From the NCBI RefSeq assembly GCF_032598785.1, contig NZ_CP102984.1: a DNA stretch of 64,000 bases. One strand, given 5' to 3'. Shown one piece after another: positions 1 through 7,629 of the stretch (position 1 is its first letter; the number at the start of each line of letters is the position of its first letter). Both the position numbers and the translations under genes were made by a program. The notes below the pieces were generated by a model that was given only the letters and a program-made list of their open reading frames with translations, searched no databases and was not told the DNA's origin. Origin of the DNA: Terrisporobacter petrolearius (GTDB lineage Bacteria; Bacillota; Clostridia; Peptostreptococcales; Peptostreptococcaceae).

Positions 1-474
1 TATTTCCGCTTTTTCTACTTTTACCCTACAATGTGCATCTACCACAAAACTTCCAAAAGGATTTATTTTTATACCTAATGTTACATTGTCATTTAAAGAA
101 TTTATTTCAAACTTTACAGTTTTAGTATCATCTGAACTATCTGTAGTTATAGTCCCTTTAACTGCCTCTCCATTTACACTAGGATTTAATTCCTTTAACA
201 AGCTTCCACTAGTAAATTTCATTATCATATATATCTTATTATTAGAGATTTGTATCTTAGTAGATTCTAAATATCCATTGGCCATAGAGTCTTCATCCGA
301 AGTATCTTTTATTAATTTTGCATTTATATCGTATATTCCTTCTACATATTGAGTAATTGATGTTGAATTTTTCATTATCTGTGCAGCACTCACTGGCGTT
401 ATACTACTCCCAAATACCGATATTATTGCTAAAGCTATTGCTGTATTTTTTACTAATTGATTTTTTCTTATCAT
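1..474 (-). CDS. NEAT-domain cell-surface haem/iron uptake protein (partial, 3' end outside window)
   Basis: The frame is open from the ATG at 474 to the window edge (158 codons seen) and continues beyond it. Residues 1-30 form a Sec signal peptide with a basic start, a hydrophobic core and an A-x-A-like cleavage site. From about residue 40 the protein reads as a NEAT domain: a GIYDINAKL strand, a conserved SMANGYL small-residue stretch, then alternating strands up to VTLGIKINPF. NEAT domains bind haem or haemoproteins on Gram-positive surfaces. The start is preceded by an AGAGAGGAAA ribosome site. Two Fur-box-like sequences lie 50-85 bases upstream, which fits iron-repressed expression. The C-terminal anchor (sortase or SLH) cannot be seen. 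Family assignment is from sequence pattern only. Confidence 0.72.
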   Translation of the reverse strand, partial: MIRKNQLVKNTAIALAIISVFGSSITPVSAAQIMKNSTSITQYVEGIYDINAKLIKDTSDEDSMANGYLESTKIQISNNKIYMIMKFTSGSLLKELNPSVNGEAVKGTITTDSSDDTKTVKFEINSLNDNVTLGIKINPFGSFVVDAHCRVKVEKAEI

Positions 475-524
475 AGTATTTCCTCTCTCCCTGAATCATT
501 TTTGTAATATAAGTCTATCATTAT

Positions 525-556
525 TGAGAATTATTGTCAATAGATAACCATTCTCA
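525..556. promoter_or_regulatory. tandem Fur boxes upstream of the NEAT gene
   Basis: TGAGAATTATTGTCA (525-539) and AGATAACCATTCTCA (542-556) each match the 7-1-7 Fur consensus TGATAATnATTATCA at about 11-12 of 14 positions. They sit just upstream of a haem-uptake gene. Binding is inferred. Confidence 0.6.
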
Positions 557-622
557 ATTTTATTAATATATATACGAAAAAAAGCTAAATATATTAATAA
601 TTCAATATATTTAGCCCTTTAT

Positions 623-1393
623 CTATATGTTTACTTCTAATTCATTTGTAAACTCTTCTTCTATTATATGTAGTATCTCTTTATTACTTTTGTTATTTAC
701 TTTATTGTAATTGTTAAGTAATAGTTTATTATCATGAGAGGAATCACCACAAATATCAATTCCTATTATTTCATGTTCTTTGCATATGCCCATATAAATT
801 TCCTTTAATTCATTTAATGTAAGATTTCCTTGATCCCAATCAGTTTTTGCTTCTTTAGGATTTATAATATCTTTATCAATAGAAATATATATGGGAAAAT
901 CAATATATTTTTGAGAGAAGGCCTCCCAGTTATGCTTTTCTTCAATAAACTCATCACTAAAACAAATTATTTTATCTCTATATTTTTCTTCAATTAAATT
1001 AATTTGTTTTTCCCTTGCTCCAATAATTATAACTCTTTGGATATATTTATTTTCATCCAACACCTTTTTCACCCAACAACCACAAGACATTAGCTCCTTA
1101 AAAAATGAAGGTTGCATATCTGTATGGTGATCAAATAAAACTAAAATAAATGGTTGCTTAATTTTTTCCAATAATAAATATGTCACATAGTGATAATTAC
1201 CAGAATCAGTAAACTTTATCTTTGAATCATAAAATTTACTAAGCCTTTTCCGTATCAATTCTAAAGACTTTTCGTCACAATATCTACTAACATTTTTTAA
1301 ATCACTTAAATCAACTATTTCGTAATTTTTATTTTTGTAAAAATCTTGATTTTTATAAGTATTATTGAAATTTAATATACATATTTCTTCCAT
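623..1393 (-). CDS. arginase/agmatinase-family metallohydrolase
   Basis: A 256-residue protein with the ureohydrolase metal-binding signature: a His motif (SGNYHYVT, His68), DHHTD at 88-92, and SIDKDIINP at 171-179 supplying two more Asp ligands. These match the arginase/agmatinase/formiminoglutamase family, which hydrolyses guanidino-type groups using two Mn ions. The third motif departs from the usual S-F-D-x-D-x-x-D-P-x-x-x-P-G, having KDIINPKEAKTDWDQG instead, so the exact substrate is open. The start at 1393 follows an AAAGGGGGAAA ribosome site. An upstream in-frame ATG at 1468 would add a 25-residue extension without a ribosome site. It stands alone between divergent genes. Confidence 0.7.
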   Translation of the reverse strand: MEEICILNFNNTYKNQDFYKNKNYEIVDLSDLKNVSRYCDEKSLELIRKRLSKFYDSKIKFTDSGNYHYVTYLLLEKIKQPFILVLFDHHTDMQPSFFKELMSCGCWVKKVLDENKYIQRVIIIGAREKQINLIEEKYRDKIICFSDEFIEEKHNWEAFSQKYIDFPIYISIDKDIINPKEAKTDWDQGNLTLNELKEIYMGICKEHEIIGIDICGDSSHDNKLLLNNYNKVNNKSNKEILHIIEEEFTNELEVNI

Positions 1394-1590
1394 AAATACT
1401 TTCCCCCTTTGTTCATAAATTTTTCTCCCTAACTTAATTCTATTACATTTTATACATGTATTTACCATAGTTTTTCTTAATTATTCCTACAAATAGTATT
1501 CTAAATTGACAAAATATGATAGAATATCATTTATAATAAATTTTTAAATATTTATTATTAAATTCTTTGTTTAAATAAAAGGAGAGAAAA

Positions 1591-2634
1591 ATGAATAAAA
1601 AAATAATTAGTCTTATAATTGCTCTAAGCCTTCCATTAGCTTTTTTAGTTGGATGTAATAAACCTAAAGATGAGGAATTTGTAATGACTGAAGATACTAC
1701 AGCTTTAGATGGAAGTGTTGAGTACAGCGCAAAAACTTATAAAGATGCCTTTTATTCAACAGAAAACTATTCTGATGAATATTTACAAAAGGAGTTTGAA
1801 ACTATTGTAAAAGAAATCACTTCTAAGGAGGATAAAGAAGAATTAGTAGAGCTATTAAAATCTTATTCTAGTTCACAAGACGGAAGTCTTGATGTTGTCA
1901 AATCATGTTTCGAAAAATATGGTAAGCAAAGTGGCAATTCTCAAGACGTTACTTTAGATAGTAATGGAATGCATGAGATTTCGACTAGACTTTATAAAGC
2001 TACTTTAAATGCTACTAAGAAATACTACGACATTAACGATTTTTACATATACTATAAAGATCAATTATCAACTTCTTCTAATTCAAAAGATGATGATTTT
2101 GAAAATGAAGTTAAGATGACAACAATAAAAGAATATACTATTGCAAATATTTATAAAAATGCTTATAATGATTCATTTATTTCTAAAATAATAACTTCAA
2201 TTGAAAAGCCTTCAAGCAGTGATGAATCTACAAATGGCACAACTGAAGATGTTGCAAAACCAGAAACAAATAAACCAATTGTTGATAATAATAATAACAA
2301 CAGCAATAACAATAATAATAACAACAGTAATAACACTAATAACAACAATAATAACAACAATAATTCTTCTAACAAGGATGATTCAGATGATACTTATCCT
2401 GAATACTTAGAATTATCAGAAGCTGTAAAAAGTCAAATATATGATGCGGGAGTTAATGCTGCTATAGAATATATAGGCCAAAGCGTTTCTACATCATCAT
2501 CAAGCTATTGTAGAGAAATATACGATGCTTTAGAAAATGATAATCCTCTTGGTAAAAACAAAGAAGAAGGATATAAATCTTTCTTAAAAGGATTTAAAAC
2601 TACATTACAAAACAATAACGTTGAATTCAAATAA
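1591..2634 (+). CDS. secreted lipoprotein with Asn-rich linker, function unknown
   Basis: 347 residues. The N-terminus is a lipoprotein signal peptide with an LVGC lipobox (Cys22), so the protein should be tethered to the outer face of the membrane. A helical, acidic domain (about residues 30-215) is followed by a low-complexity Asn/Ser linker (about 230-265) and a C-terminal domain of about 80 residues that contains one Cys. No known family was recognised. The Asn tract is encoded by AAT/AAC repeats at about 2284-2370. The gene has a GGAGAG ribosome site and ends in a clear terminator, so it is probably monocistronic. Confidence 0.75.
   Translation: MNKKIISLIIALSLPLAFLVGCNKPKDEEFVMTEDTTALDGSVEYSAKTYKDAFYSTENYSDEYLQKEFETIVKEITSKEDKEELVELLKSYSSSQDGSLDVVKSCFEKYGKQSGNSQDVTLDSNGMHEISTRLYKATLNATKKYYDINDFYIYYKDQLSTSSNSKDDDFENEVKMTTIKEYTIANIYKNAYNDSFISKIITSIEKPSSSDESTNGTTEDVAKPETNKPIVDNNNNNSNNNNNNNSNNTNNNNNNNNNSSNKDDSDDTYPEYLELSEAVKSQIYDAGVNAAIEYIGQSVSTSSSSYCREIYDALENDNPLGKNKEEGYKSFLKGFKTTLQNNNVEFK
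2284..2370 (+). repeat. AAT/AAC trinucleotide-type repeat encoding poly-Asn linker
   Basis: A run of AAT and AAC codons, broken by a few AGC, AGT, ACT and TCT codons, encodes the Asn-rich spacer of the lipoprotein. Such tracts can vary in length by slippage. Confidence 0.7.
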
Positions 2635-2641
2635 TAAAAAA

Positions 2642-2672
2642 ACTATGCATTTTTATATGCATAGTTTTTTTT
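2642..2672 (+). terminator. Rho-independent terminator after the lipoprotein gene
   Basis: ACTATGCAT pairs with ATGCATAGT around a 6-nt loop and is followed by a T-run. Confidence 0.88.
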
Positions 2673-2738
2673 ATTTCTTTTTATGATTTATGTATTTTAT
2701 ATAATTTTCAACTATAATATTTATAGGGGGGTGTTATT

Positions 2739-3149
2739 ATGAATTTTGGAGATAGAGTATTATATAAAAACGATGACAATATATTAAAAGGCGTTTTTAT
2801 AAAAGAACTAAACCAAGTAGAAGTATTAATAAAACTAGATGATAAAAAAGAAAAAAGTATAGTTTCAAAAAATGATATTAAATTTGTAAGTAATATGGAT
2901 AATATGGACTTAAGTCATGCATTAGCTGTAGCAGATTATATATCAAAAGAAAAATACGATGGCCACTTCACTCTTCTTTGCTTTACGTCTGGGTGTAGAT
3001 TTTGCTTTGGCACACTAGATAAAATCAATTATAATACAACAAGTCTAATGGCTTGTGGGAAAACAATTGAAGATGCTATAAAAACTGCTATTGACAAAAA
3101 AATAGATGCTGACAAAATTTTAGATAATGAAGATAAAATGTATAAATAA
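2739..3149 (+). CDS. hypothetical protein, 136 aa
   Basis: No family was recognised. The N-terminal 45 residues are predicted mostly strand (FGDRVLYKNDD, then KGVFIKEL and VEVLIKLDD) and resemble a small beta-barrel or KOW-like fold. The middle holds an LCFTSGCRFCFGTL segment with two cysteines. The C-terminus is helical and ends in Lys/Asp-rich sequence. There is no signal peptide or membrane segment, so it is probably cytoplasmic. A strong GGGGGGTG ribosome site precedes the ATG. Terminators on both sides make it a single-gene unit. Confidence 0.65.
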   Translation: MNFGDRVLYKNDDNILKGVFIKELNQVEVLIKLDDKKEKSIVSKNDIKFVSNMDNMDLSHALAVADYISKEKYDGHFTLLCFTSGCRFCFGTLDKINYNTTSLMACGKTIEDAIKTAIDKKIDADKILDNEDKMYK

Positions 3150-3171
3150 AGCTACATAGTTTAAATTTTAG

Positions 3172-3206
3172 ATAATCCATTAAATATTTAATGGATTATT
3201 TTTTTT
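3172..3206 (+). terminator. Rho-independent terminator
   Basis: A perfect 28-nt palindrome (ATAATCCATTAAAT and its complement) followed by eight T residues, just after the stop of the 136-aa hypothetical. Confidence 0.85.
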
Positions 3207-3251
3207 ATTTGTTTTATATTATAATTAGAAAAAAATCAAGGAGAATTCATA

Positions 3252-3998
3252 ATGAAGTTTATAAAATCATCATTTATTCCAAATAAGAAAATAAGTTTAG
3301 CATTAATTGATAATAGAGCAGATGAAGATATTATTAATAATCTAAATAAACTTAATATAAATGTAATTAAAAGTGTAAAATGTAAGGAAACTTATAATGC
3401 CATAAGTTGTCATCCTGATATATGTGTTGTTAAGTTAAATGATAATAATATCTTAGTAGCTCCAAATGTTTATGATTATTACTATGAAATTTTAACTCCT
3501 CTAGGTTTTAATGTAATTAAAGGCAGCTTACCTATAGATAGTAAATATCCTAATAATATTCCATATAACCTTGTTATATTAGGAAATAAAGTAATACATA
3601 ATTTTAAATATACAGATAGTATCCTACTTGATTATATAAAGAAAAATAACATGGAGAAAATTAATGTGAAACAAGGATATTGTAAGTGTTCCACATGTAT
3701 AGTTGACGAAAATTCAATTATCACTTCTGATGAGGGAATTTATAAAGAAGTTATTAAACATAATATTGATTGCCTATTGATTGATAAGGGCCATATAGAT
3801 TTGTTTGAGCTAAACTATGGTTTTATTGGAGGATGTAGTGGATTAATAAGTAATGACACCCTTGCTTTCTTTGGAAACATAGAAAACCATCCAAACTTTA
3901 AAGAGATCAAAAGCTTTGTTTATGGACGAAATAAAAAAATACTTTCTCTTAAGGAAGAAAAACTTACTGATTTAGGTTCTTTAATTCCTTTGCTTTAA
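3252..3998 (+). CDS. GME-fold-like protein (DUF6873-type), function unknown
   Basis: 248 residues, cytoplasmic, no signal peptide. The pattern of an N-terminal DNRAD motif, the CHPDICVVK segment, repeated strand-turn units, the TSDEGIYKEV element and the C-terminal GGCSGLISNDTLAFFGN stretch resembles the guanidino-group-modifying (arginine deiminase-like) fold found in a clostridial family of unknown function. A Cys-rich YCKCSTC patch sits near residue 145. A catalytic Cys/His/Glu set cannot be assigned with confidence, so no reaction is claimed. AAGGAG precedes the start. A shared terminator separates it from the convergent ABC-F gene. Confidence 0.55.
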   Translation: MKFIKSSFIPNKKISLALIDNRADEDIINNLNKLNINVIKSVKCKETYNAISCHPDICVVKLNDNNILVAPNVYDYYYEILTPLGFNVIKGSLPIDSKYPNNIPYNLVILGNKVIHNFKYTDSILLDYIKKNNMEKINVKQGYCKCSTCIVDENSIITSDEGIYKEVIKHNIDCLLIDKGHIDLFELNYGFIGGCSGLISNDTLAFFGNIENHPNFKEIKSFVYGRNKKILSLKEEKLTDLGSLIPLL

Positions 3999-4061
3999 AT
4001 AAGTTTACTTTAATCTAGAAGTTTTTTCAAGGGAAAAGAATATTGCAATATATCAGTAAAT

Positions 4062-4093
4062 AAAAAGGCATATTTAATAAAATATGCCTTTTT
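4062..4093. terminator. bidirectional terminator
   Basis: AAAAAGGCATATTT pairs with AAATATGCCTTTTT around a 4-nt loop. A and T flanks serve both converging genes. Confidence 0.85.
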
Positions 4094-4103
4094 GACTTAT
4101 AAT

Positions 4104-5675
4104 TTATATATTAACTATCTTTGTTGCTATTTTTTCTCCAAAGGAAATATCATGTTCTACAAATAGCATAGTTGGATTTTCACTAAGTATTAAATCTTCT
4201 ATTTGCATACGAGAAATAACATCTATAAAGTTTAGTGGCTCATCCCAAATATATAACTCTGCTTTTTCACATAAGCTTTTGCTTATAAGTAGTTTTTTCT
4301 TTTGTCCCTCACTCCACTTATTAATATCTTTTTCAAATTGAACATTATTAAGACCCAATTTTACTAAAGTCCTTTTAATTGACTCTACATCTATATTCAA
4401 GGATTTTGCAAAATCATTTAGATTACCTTTTAAATGAGATGTATCTTGACAAATATAGGATATATTCTTTACTGTTTTCATATATCCATCATGAGAAATA
4501 TTTTCACCCATTATTAGTTTAATAATACTTGATTTTCCAGATCCATTCTTGCCACATAACCAAACTCTTTCCCCAGGTTTTATATTAAAACTTACATTTT
4601 TAAATATGTCCTTTTCACCATAGTTAACTTTTAAGTTATGAACTTCTAATACATCTATATTTGATGACTTTGATTTTGATAAGTCCAACTTTTCAGCCAC
4701 ATCTAAATTTTTTAGTAGTTTTGATTTTTCCTCTATAGCTTTATTTTGCCTTGTTTCTATACACTTAGCTCTTTTCATCATTTTTGCTGATTTATGTCCT
4801 ATAAAACCTCTATCACAAGGTCCATTTCCCTTCTTTTTTGATTCAATTTCATAAGACCAATTTGATTTTTGTTTTGCTGTCTTTTGTAATCTTTGTATAT
4901 CCTTTTGTAGTTTTTCATTTTGAGCTTTTTCAAACTCATCTTCTCTATCTTTATTAAAATGATAAGTTGAAAAGTTTCCCTTTTGTATTTCTATATTTGC
5001 TTTGTTAATAGAAAGTATATGATCAACTACTATATCTAAAAAAGCTCTATCATGAGATATTACTATAAATCCTTTTTTACTTGCTAAGTACTTTGCCACA
5101 ATTTCTCTTCCATCCACATCTAAATGGTTTGTTGGCTCATCTATTAATAAAAAATGATTTTTTCTTAAAAACAAGCCTACTAGAAGTAACTTTGTCTGCT
5201 CACCTGAGCTTAGTGTAGCAAAGTTTCTAGTAAGTATATTTTTATCTAAGCCGATTAAGTTCACTTCTTTTTCAATTAATTCATTTATTACATATCCATC
5301 ATTATATATATATTTTTCTAAAATTTCTCCGTAAATATTTAGCTTATCAGGTAAATTACAATATTTCTCCATATCTTCTTCGTATTTAGAAAAGGGGGCT
5401 ATAGAATTTCTTACAACTTCCAAGGCCGTATCATTTTTGTTACCCCCTTTAATTGGAAAGTATTCAAACTTGACTGTGCTACTAATTATTCCACTATATT
5501 CATATTCTCCCATTAAAAGTTTTAAAAAAGTTGTTTTACCTCTACCGTTTCTACCAATTAAACCCAGCTTCCAATCAGTATCTATACTAAATGATACATT
5601 TTTGAATATATCTTCTCCATGTGTATCATATTGAAAACTCAAATTATTAATATTTATTTGTGCTATGACAATCAT
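4104..5675 (-). CDS. ABC-F family ribosome-protection ATPase (Lsa/CplR-like)
   Basis: 523 residues, no membrane segments, two ABC modules. The first has Walker A GRNGRGKT (41-48), signature LSSGEQ (155-160) and Walker B LLIDEP (176-181). The second has GKNGSGKSS and YIWDEP, with a Lys-rich linker between them (about 245-330). The WKLGLIGRNGRGKTT stretch and YIWDEPLNFID are typical of the Lsa/VgaL/CplR group. That group protects the peptidyl-transferase centre against lincosamides, streptogramin A and pleuromutilins. Resistance here is inferred. The ATG directly abuts the AGGAG site; an in-frame ATA nine bases on would give an Ala-Gln-Ile N-terminus that aligns better with relatives. Expression is probably controlled by the leader described separately. 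Confidence 0.88.
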   Translation of the reverse strand: MIVIAQININNLSFQYDTHGEDIFKNVSFSIDTDWKLGLIGRNGRGKTTFLKLLMGEYEYSGIISSTVKFEYFPIKGGNKNDTALEVVRNSIAPFSKYEEDMEKYCNLPDKLNIYGEILEKYIYNDGYVINELIEKEVNLIGLDKNILTRNFATLSSGEQTKLLLVGLFLRKNHFLLIDEPTNHLDVDGREIVAKYLASKKGFIVISHDRAFLDIVVDHILSINKANIEIQKGNFSTYHFNKDREDEFEKAQNEKLQKDIQRLQKTAKQKSNWSYEIESKKKGNGPCDRGFIGHKSAKMMKRAKCIETRQNKAIEEKSKLLKNLDVAEKLDLSKSKSSNIDVLEVHNLKVNYGEKDIFKNVSFNIKPGERVWLCGKNGSGKSSIIKLIMGENISHDGYMKTVKNISYICQDTSHLKGNLNDFAKSLNIDVESIKRTLVKLGLNNVQFEKDINKWSEGQKKKLLISKSLCEKAELYIWDEPLNFIDVISRMQIEDLILSENPTMLFVEHDISFGEKIATKIVNI

Positions 5676-5714
5676 CTCCTATCAAAAGGAAAATTCATTC
5701 ATATATGATTACAT

Positions 5715-5765
5715 AAAAAAATCTTCCTCAAATTTAAGTATTTTTCTACCTTAAATCAAGAAAGA
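5715..5765 (-). terminator. leader terminator (attenuator) of the ABC-F gene
   Basis: On the minus strand a 19-position stem (17 pairs counting G-U) with a 6-nt loop runs from 5765 to 5722 and is followed by seven U. It ends about 40 nt before the ABC-F start and about 175 nt after the short uORF, as expected for an antibiotic-induced attenuator. Confidence 0.72.
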
Positions 5766-5938
5766 CATAATTATTCTAAGTATTTACGCACAGAAATAAA
5801 GCTATTTTTAGCTTGTGTTTCAGGTAATTAGAGTATTTACATTAATCTTATCCTCAATTTAAAGTAGTTTTAGGCTCAATAAACAGAGTATTTGTAAACA
5901 CTCTAAAAAACCTATTAAACTATCTATTTTGAATAAGA

Positions 5939-5950
5939 TTATTTTCTCAC
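5939..5950 (-). CDS. three-codon upstream ORF (fMet-Arg-Lys) in the ABC-F leader
   Basis: GTG-AGA-AAA-TAA follows GGGAGGTGATC (5968-5958), a near-perfect complement of the 16S 3' end, with 7 nt spacing. It starts only about 25 nt from the predicted transcription start. A tiny 5'-proximal uORF upstream of a terminator is the known arrangement for ribosome-sensing leaders of antibiotic resistance genes such as the Listeria lmo0919 ABC-F. Translation is inferred. Confidence 0.55.
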   Translation of the reverse strand: MRK

Positions 5951-5983
5951 TTTACCTGATCACCTCCCATATTTAATGTAATC

Positions 5984-6012
5984 ATTATATCTCCATAATA
6001 GTAAATAGTCAA
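5984..6012 (-). promoter_or_regulatory. sigma-A promoter of the ABC-F gene
   Basis: TTGACT (6012-6007), 17-bp spacer, TATAAT (5989-5984) on the minus strand. This gives a leader of about 300 nt. Confidence 0.75.
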
Positions 6013-6030
6013 ATTTTATTTTGAATTTAG

Positions 6031-6069
6031 TTGTAATATATTTATTTTATGTTATATAATATATAGAAC
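6031..6069 (+). promoter_or_regulatory. promoter of the GntR gene with overlapping operator
   Basis: TTGTAA, 18-bp spacer, TATAAT at 6055-6060. An imperfect palindrome GTTATATAATATATAGAAC (6051-6069) covers the -10 box and matches the core of the operator upstream of the ABC exporter (9959-9991). Confidence 0.6.
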
Positions 6070-6096
6070 AAATATATTATAGTCTGGAGTGATAAA

Positions 6097-6486
6097 ATGA
6101 TATTAAATTTGGATTTTAACAGTGATGTTCCCATATATACACAGATTAAAGAAGAAATAATAAAGTCAATTGCCCGTGGAGATTTAACCATCAATGAATC
6201 TCTACCTTCTGTTAGAAATATGGCTGAAGAAATTGGTGTAAACCTTCATACAGTAAATAAATCTTATAATCTACTTAAAGATGAAGGATATATTAATATT
6301 GATAGAAGAAAAGGTGCTGTGGTAAATACATTGCCATTACCTAAAAAAGATGATAATACACAAAAAATAAAATCTATGCTTGAACTTTTGACTGCCCAGA
6401 GTTACCTTTTAGGTATATCCAAAGAGGAATTTATAGATTTTAGTAATAAATTCTTTGACGATTATGAGGTGAAAAATTATGAATAG
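6097..6486 (+). CDS. GntR-family transcriptional regulator, YtrA subfamily
   Basis: 129 residues. Residues 10-75 are a GntR winged helix: VPIYTQIKEEI, then LPSVRNMAEEIGVNLHTVNKSYNLLKDEGYI as the helix-turn-helix. Only a short C-terminal helical tail follows, which is the YtrA layout with no effector domain. Members usually repress ABC-transporter operons. The gene overlaps the next membrane gene by 8 bp, so the two are co-transcribed. It lies near a two-gene ABC exporter with the same palindromic operator, which points to autoregulation and repression of that exporter. Confidence 0.88.
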   Translation: MILNLDFNSDVPIYTQIKEEIIKSIARGDLTINESLPSVRNMAEEIGVNLHTVNKSYNLLKDEGYINIDRRKGAVVNTLPLPKKDDNTQKIKSMLELLTAQSYLLGISKEEFIDFSNKFFDDYEVKNYE

Positions 6487-7582
6487 TACCATGGCAGTTA
6501 TTATAAATGTTCCAACATTATTTTTATTGTATATTATGATATATTTTACTCAAGCTTTAAGCGGAAAAAGACAATTCTATGGTGTTAGTTTGAATAGTGA
6601 TTATTTTACTAAGGATGAATTTAAAGCCTTAGACAAGAAGTTTAAATTTCTAGTTACCATAGGATTTATTGCATTTGCAATAATTACATTAGTATGTATT
6701 TATGTATTTAAAGCTTATGAGTTTTCATCTATATTTCCCATATTAGCCTTTTGTTTATATCAATTTGGTGTATTTGTCTATATCCATAATAGGGTAAAAG
6801 CTTTGAAAAAAGAATTATCAATAGAAATAACGGATTTAGAATTAGAAAAAACTCGTCTAGTATTAGACACGGATTTTATTAATGAAAAAAATAGAATTAT
6901 AAAAAAGTATTCCATATTATTTATAATTCCTGTAATTGTTACTGTGCTAATGGGAATTTATACTCTTACACAATATAATTCTATGCCTGATATTATACCT
7001 ACTCATTGGGGTATAACTGGTGCACCTGATGCTTTTTCACAAAAATCCCCTACATCTGTTCTAGGACCCATAATTATGAGTGTTGGAATTGGAATAATTA
7101 TTTGTATTAGTTCTATATACTCTCTAAAAACTAGAGGTAAATTAAATATTGATGATATTGCAAAAAGTAAAAAACTTCATTTAAATTACTTAAAGAAATT
7201 TGCACTTACTTTTTTCGTCCTAAATTTATCTTGTCAGGTTTTATTTATTACTATATTGATTGCTACTGCTAATGCAAGTAGAGTTAATGTTTTTGTCATG
7301 TGGACTTGTACAATATCACTAATTCTAGCTGCAATTTACCAAACCTATTTATATTATAAATCACCTAGTAAATCAAAATCTGCTGTTTATTCAGTAGATG
7401 ATGATGATAATAACTGGTTATTAGGTACTTTTTATAATAATCCTAATGATCCTTCTTTATTTGTACAAAAAAGATTTGGTGTGGGATGGACTGTAAATAT
7501 AGGAAATACTAAGGGAAAAATATTATTTATTTCTCCTTTTATAATAATAATATTTGTGCTTTTTATAGCATTTAATATGTAA
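6479..7582 (+). CDS. DUF1648/DUF5808 multi-pass membrane protein
   Basis: 367 residues with about eight hydrophobic segments. A DUF1648-type motif (MPDIIPTHWGITGAPD, about 175-190) lies in the middle. The cytosolic C-terminal part carries a DUF5808-type signature (GTFYNNPNDPSLFVQKRFGVGWTVN, about 325-350). Proteins of this type commonly pair with YtrA-like regulators in Firmicutes. Their role is unknown; transport or envelope-stress sensing has been suggested for relatives. The ribosome site GAGGTG lies inside the end of the regulator gene. Confidence 0.8.
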   Translation: MNSTMAVIINVPTLFLLYIMIYFTQALSGKRQFYGVSLNSDYFTKDEFKALDKKFKFLVTIGFIAFAIITLVCIYVFKAYEFSSIFPILAFCLYQFGVFVYIHNRVKALKKELSIEITDLELEKTRLVLDTDFINEKNRIIKKYSILFIIPVIVTVLMGIYTLTQYNSMPDIIPTHWGITGAPDAFSQKSPTSVLGPIIMSVGIGIIICISSIYSLKTRGKLNIDDIAKSKKLHLNYLKKFALTFFVLNLSCQVLFITILIATANASRVNVFVMWTCTISLILAAIYQTYLYYKSPSKSKSAVYSVDDDDNNWLLGTFYNNPNDPSLFVQKRFGVGWTVNIGNTKGKILFISPFIIIIFVLFIAFNM

Positions 7583-7629
7583 TAAAAATGGAGTAATGTA
7601 AAATAAATTTACAATACTCCATTTTTATT
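7581..7629. terminator. bidirectional terminator overlapping both stop codons
   Basis: AATAAAAATGGAGTA pairs with TACTCCATTTTTATT (15 bp). The stops of the genes on either side lie inside the arms. Confidence 0.88.

Larger units (their letters stand above)
5676..5983 (-). other. structured 5' leader of the ABC-F gene
   Basis: This otherwise gene-free stretch holds the uORF, several hairpins (for example AGAGT/ACTCT at about 5883-5904) and a long-range complementarity (AATCTTAT near 5940 with ATAAGATT near 5848). It ends in the leader terminator. No other conserved riboswitch class was recognised. Confidence 0.55.

Noticed and set aside
86..352. An 88-aa plus-strand frame at the left end
   Set aside because: It is antisense to the NEAT-domain gene, which runs through the window edge.
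1506..1537. TTGACA and TATAAT upstream of the lipoprotein gene
   Set aside because: The spacing is 20 bp, too long for a confident sigma-A promoter.
2163..2375. A poly-Leu minus-strand frame
   Set aside because: It is the complement of the Asn-coding repeat in the lipoprotein gene.
5780..5800. A possible second leader peptide reading CTG-TGC-GTA-AAT-ACT-TAG on the minus strand
   Set aside because: No ribosome site is visible and CTG is a poor start; kept only as a possible structured segment.
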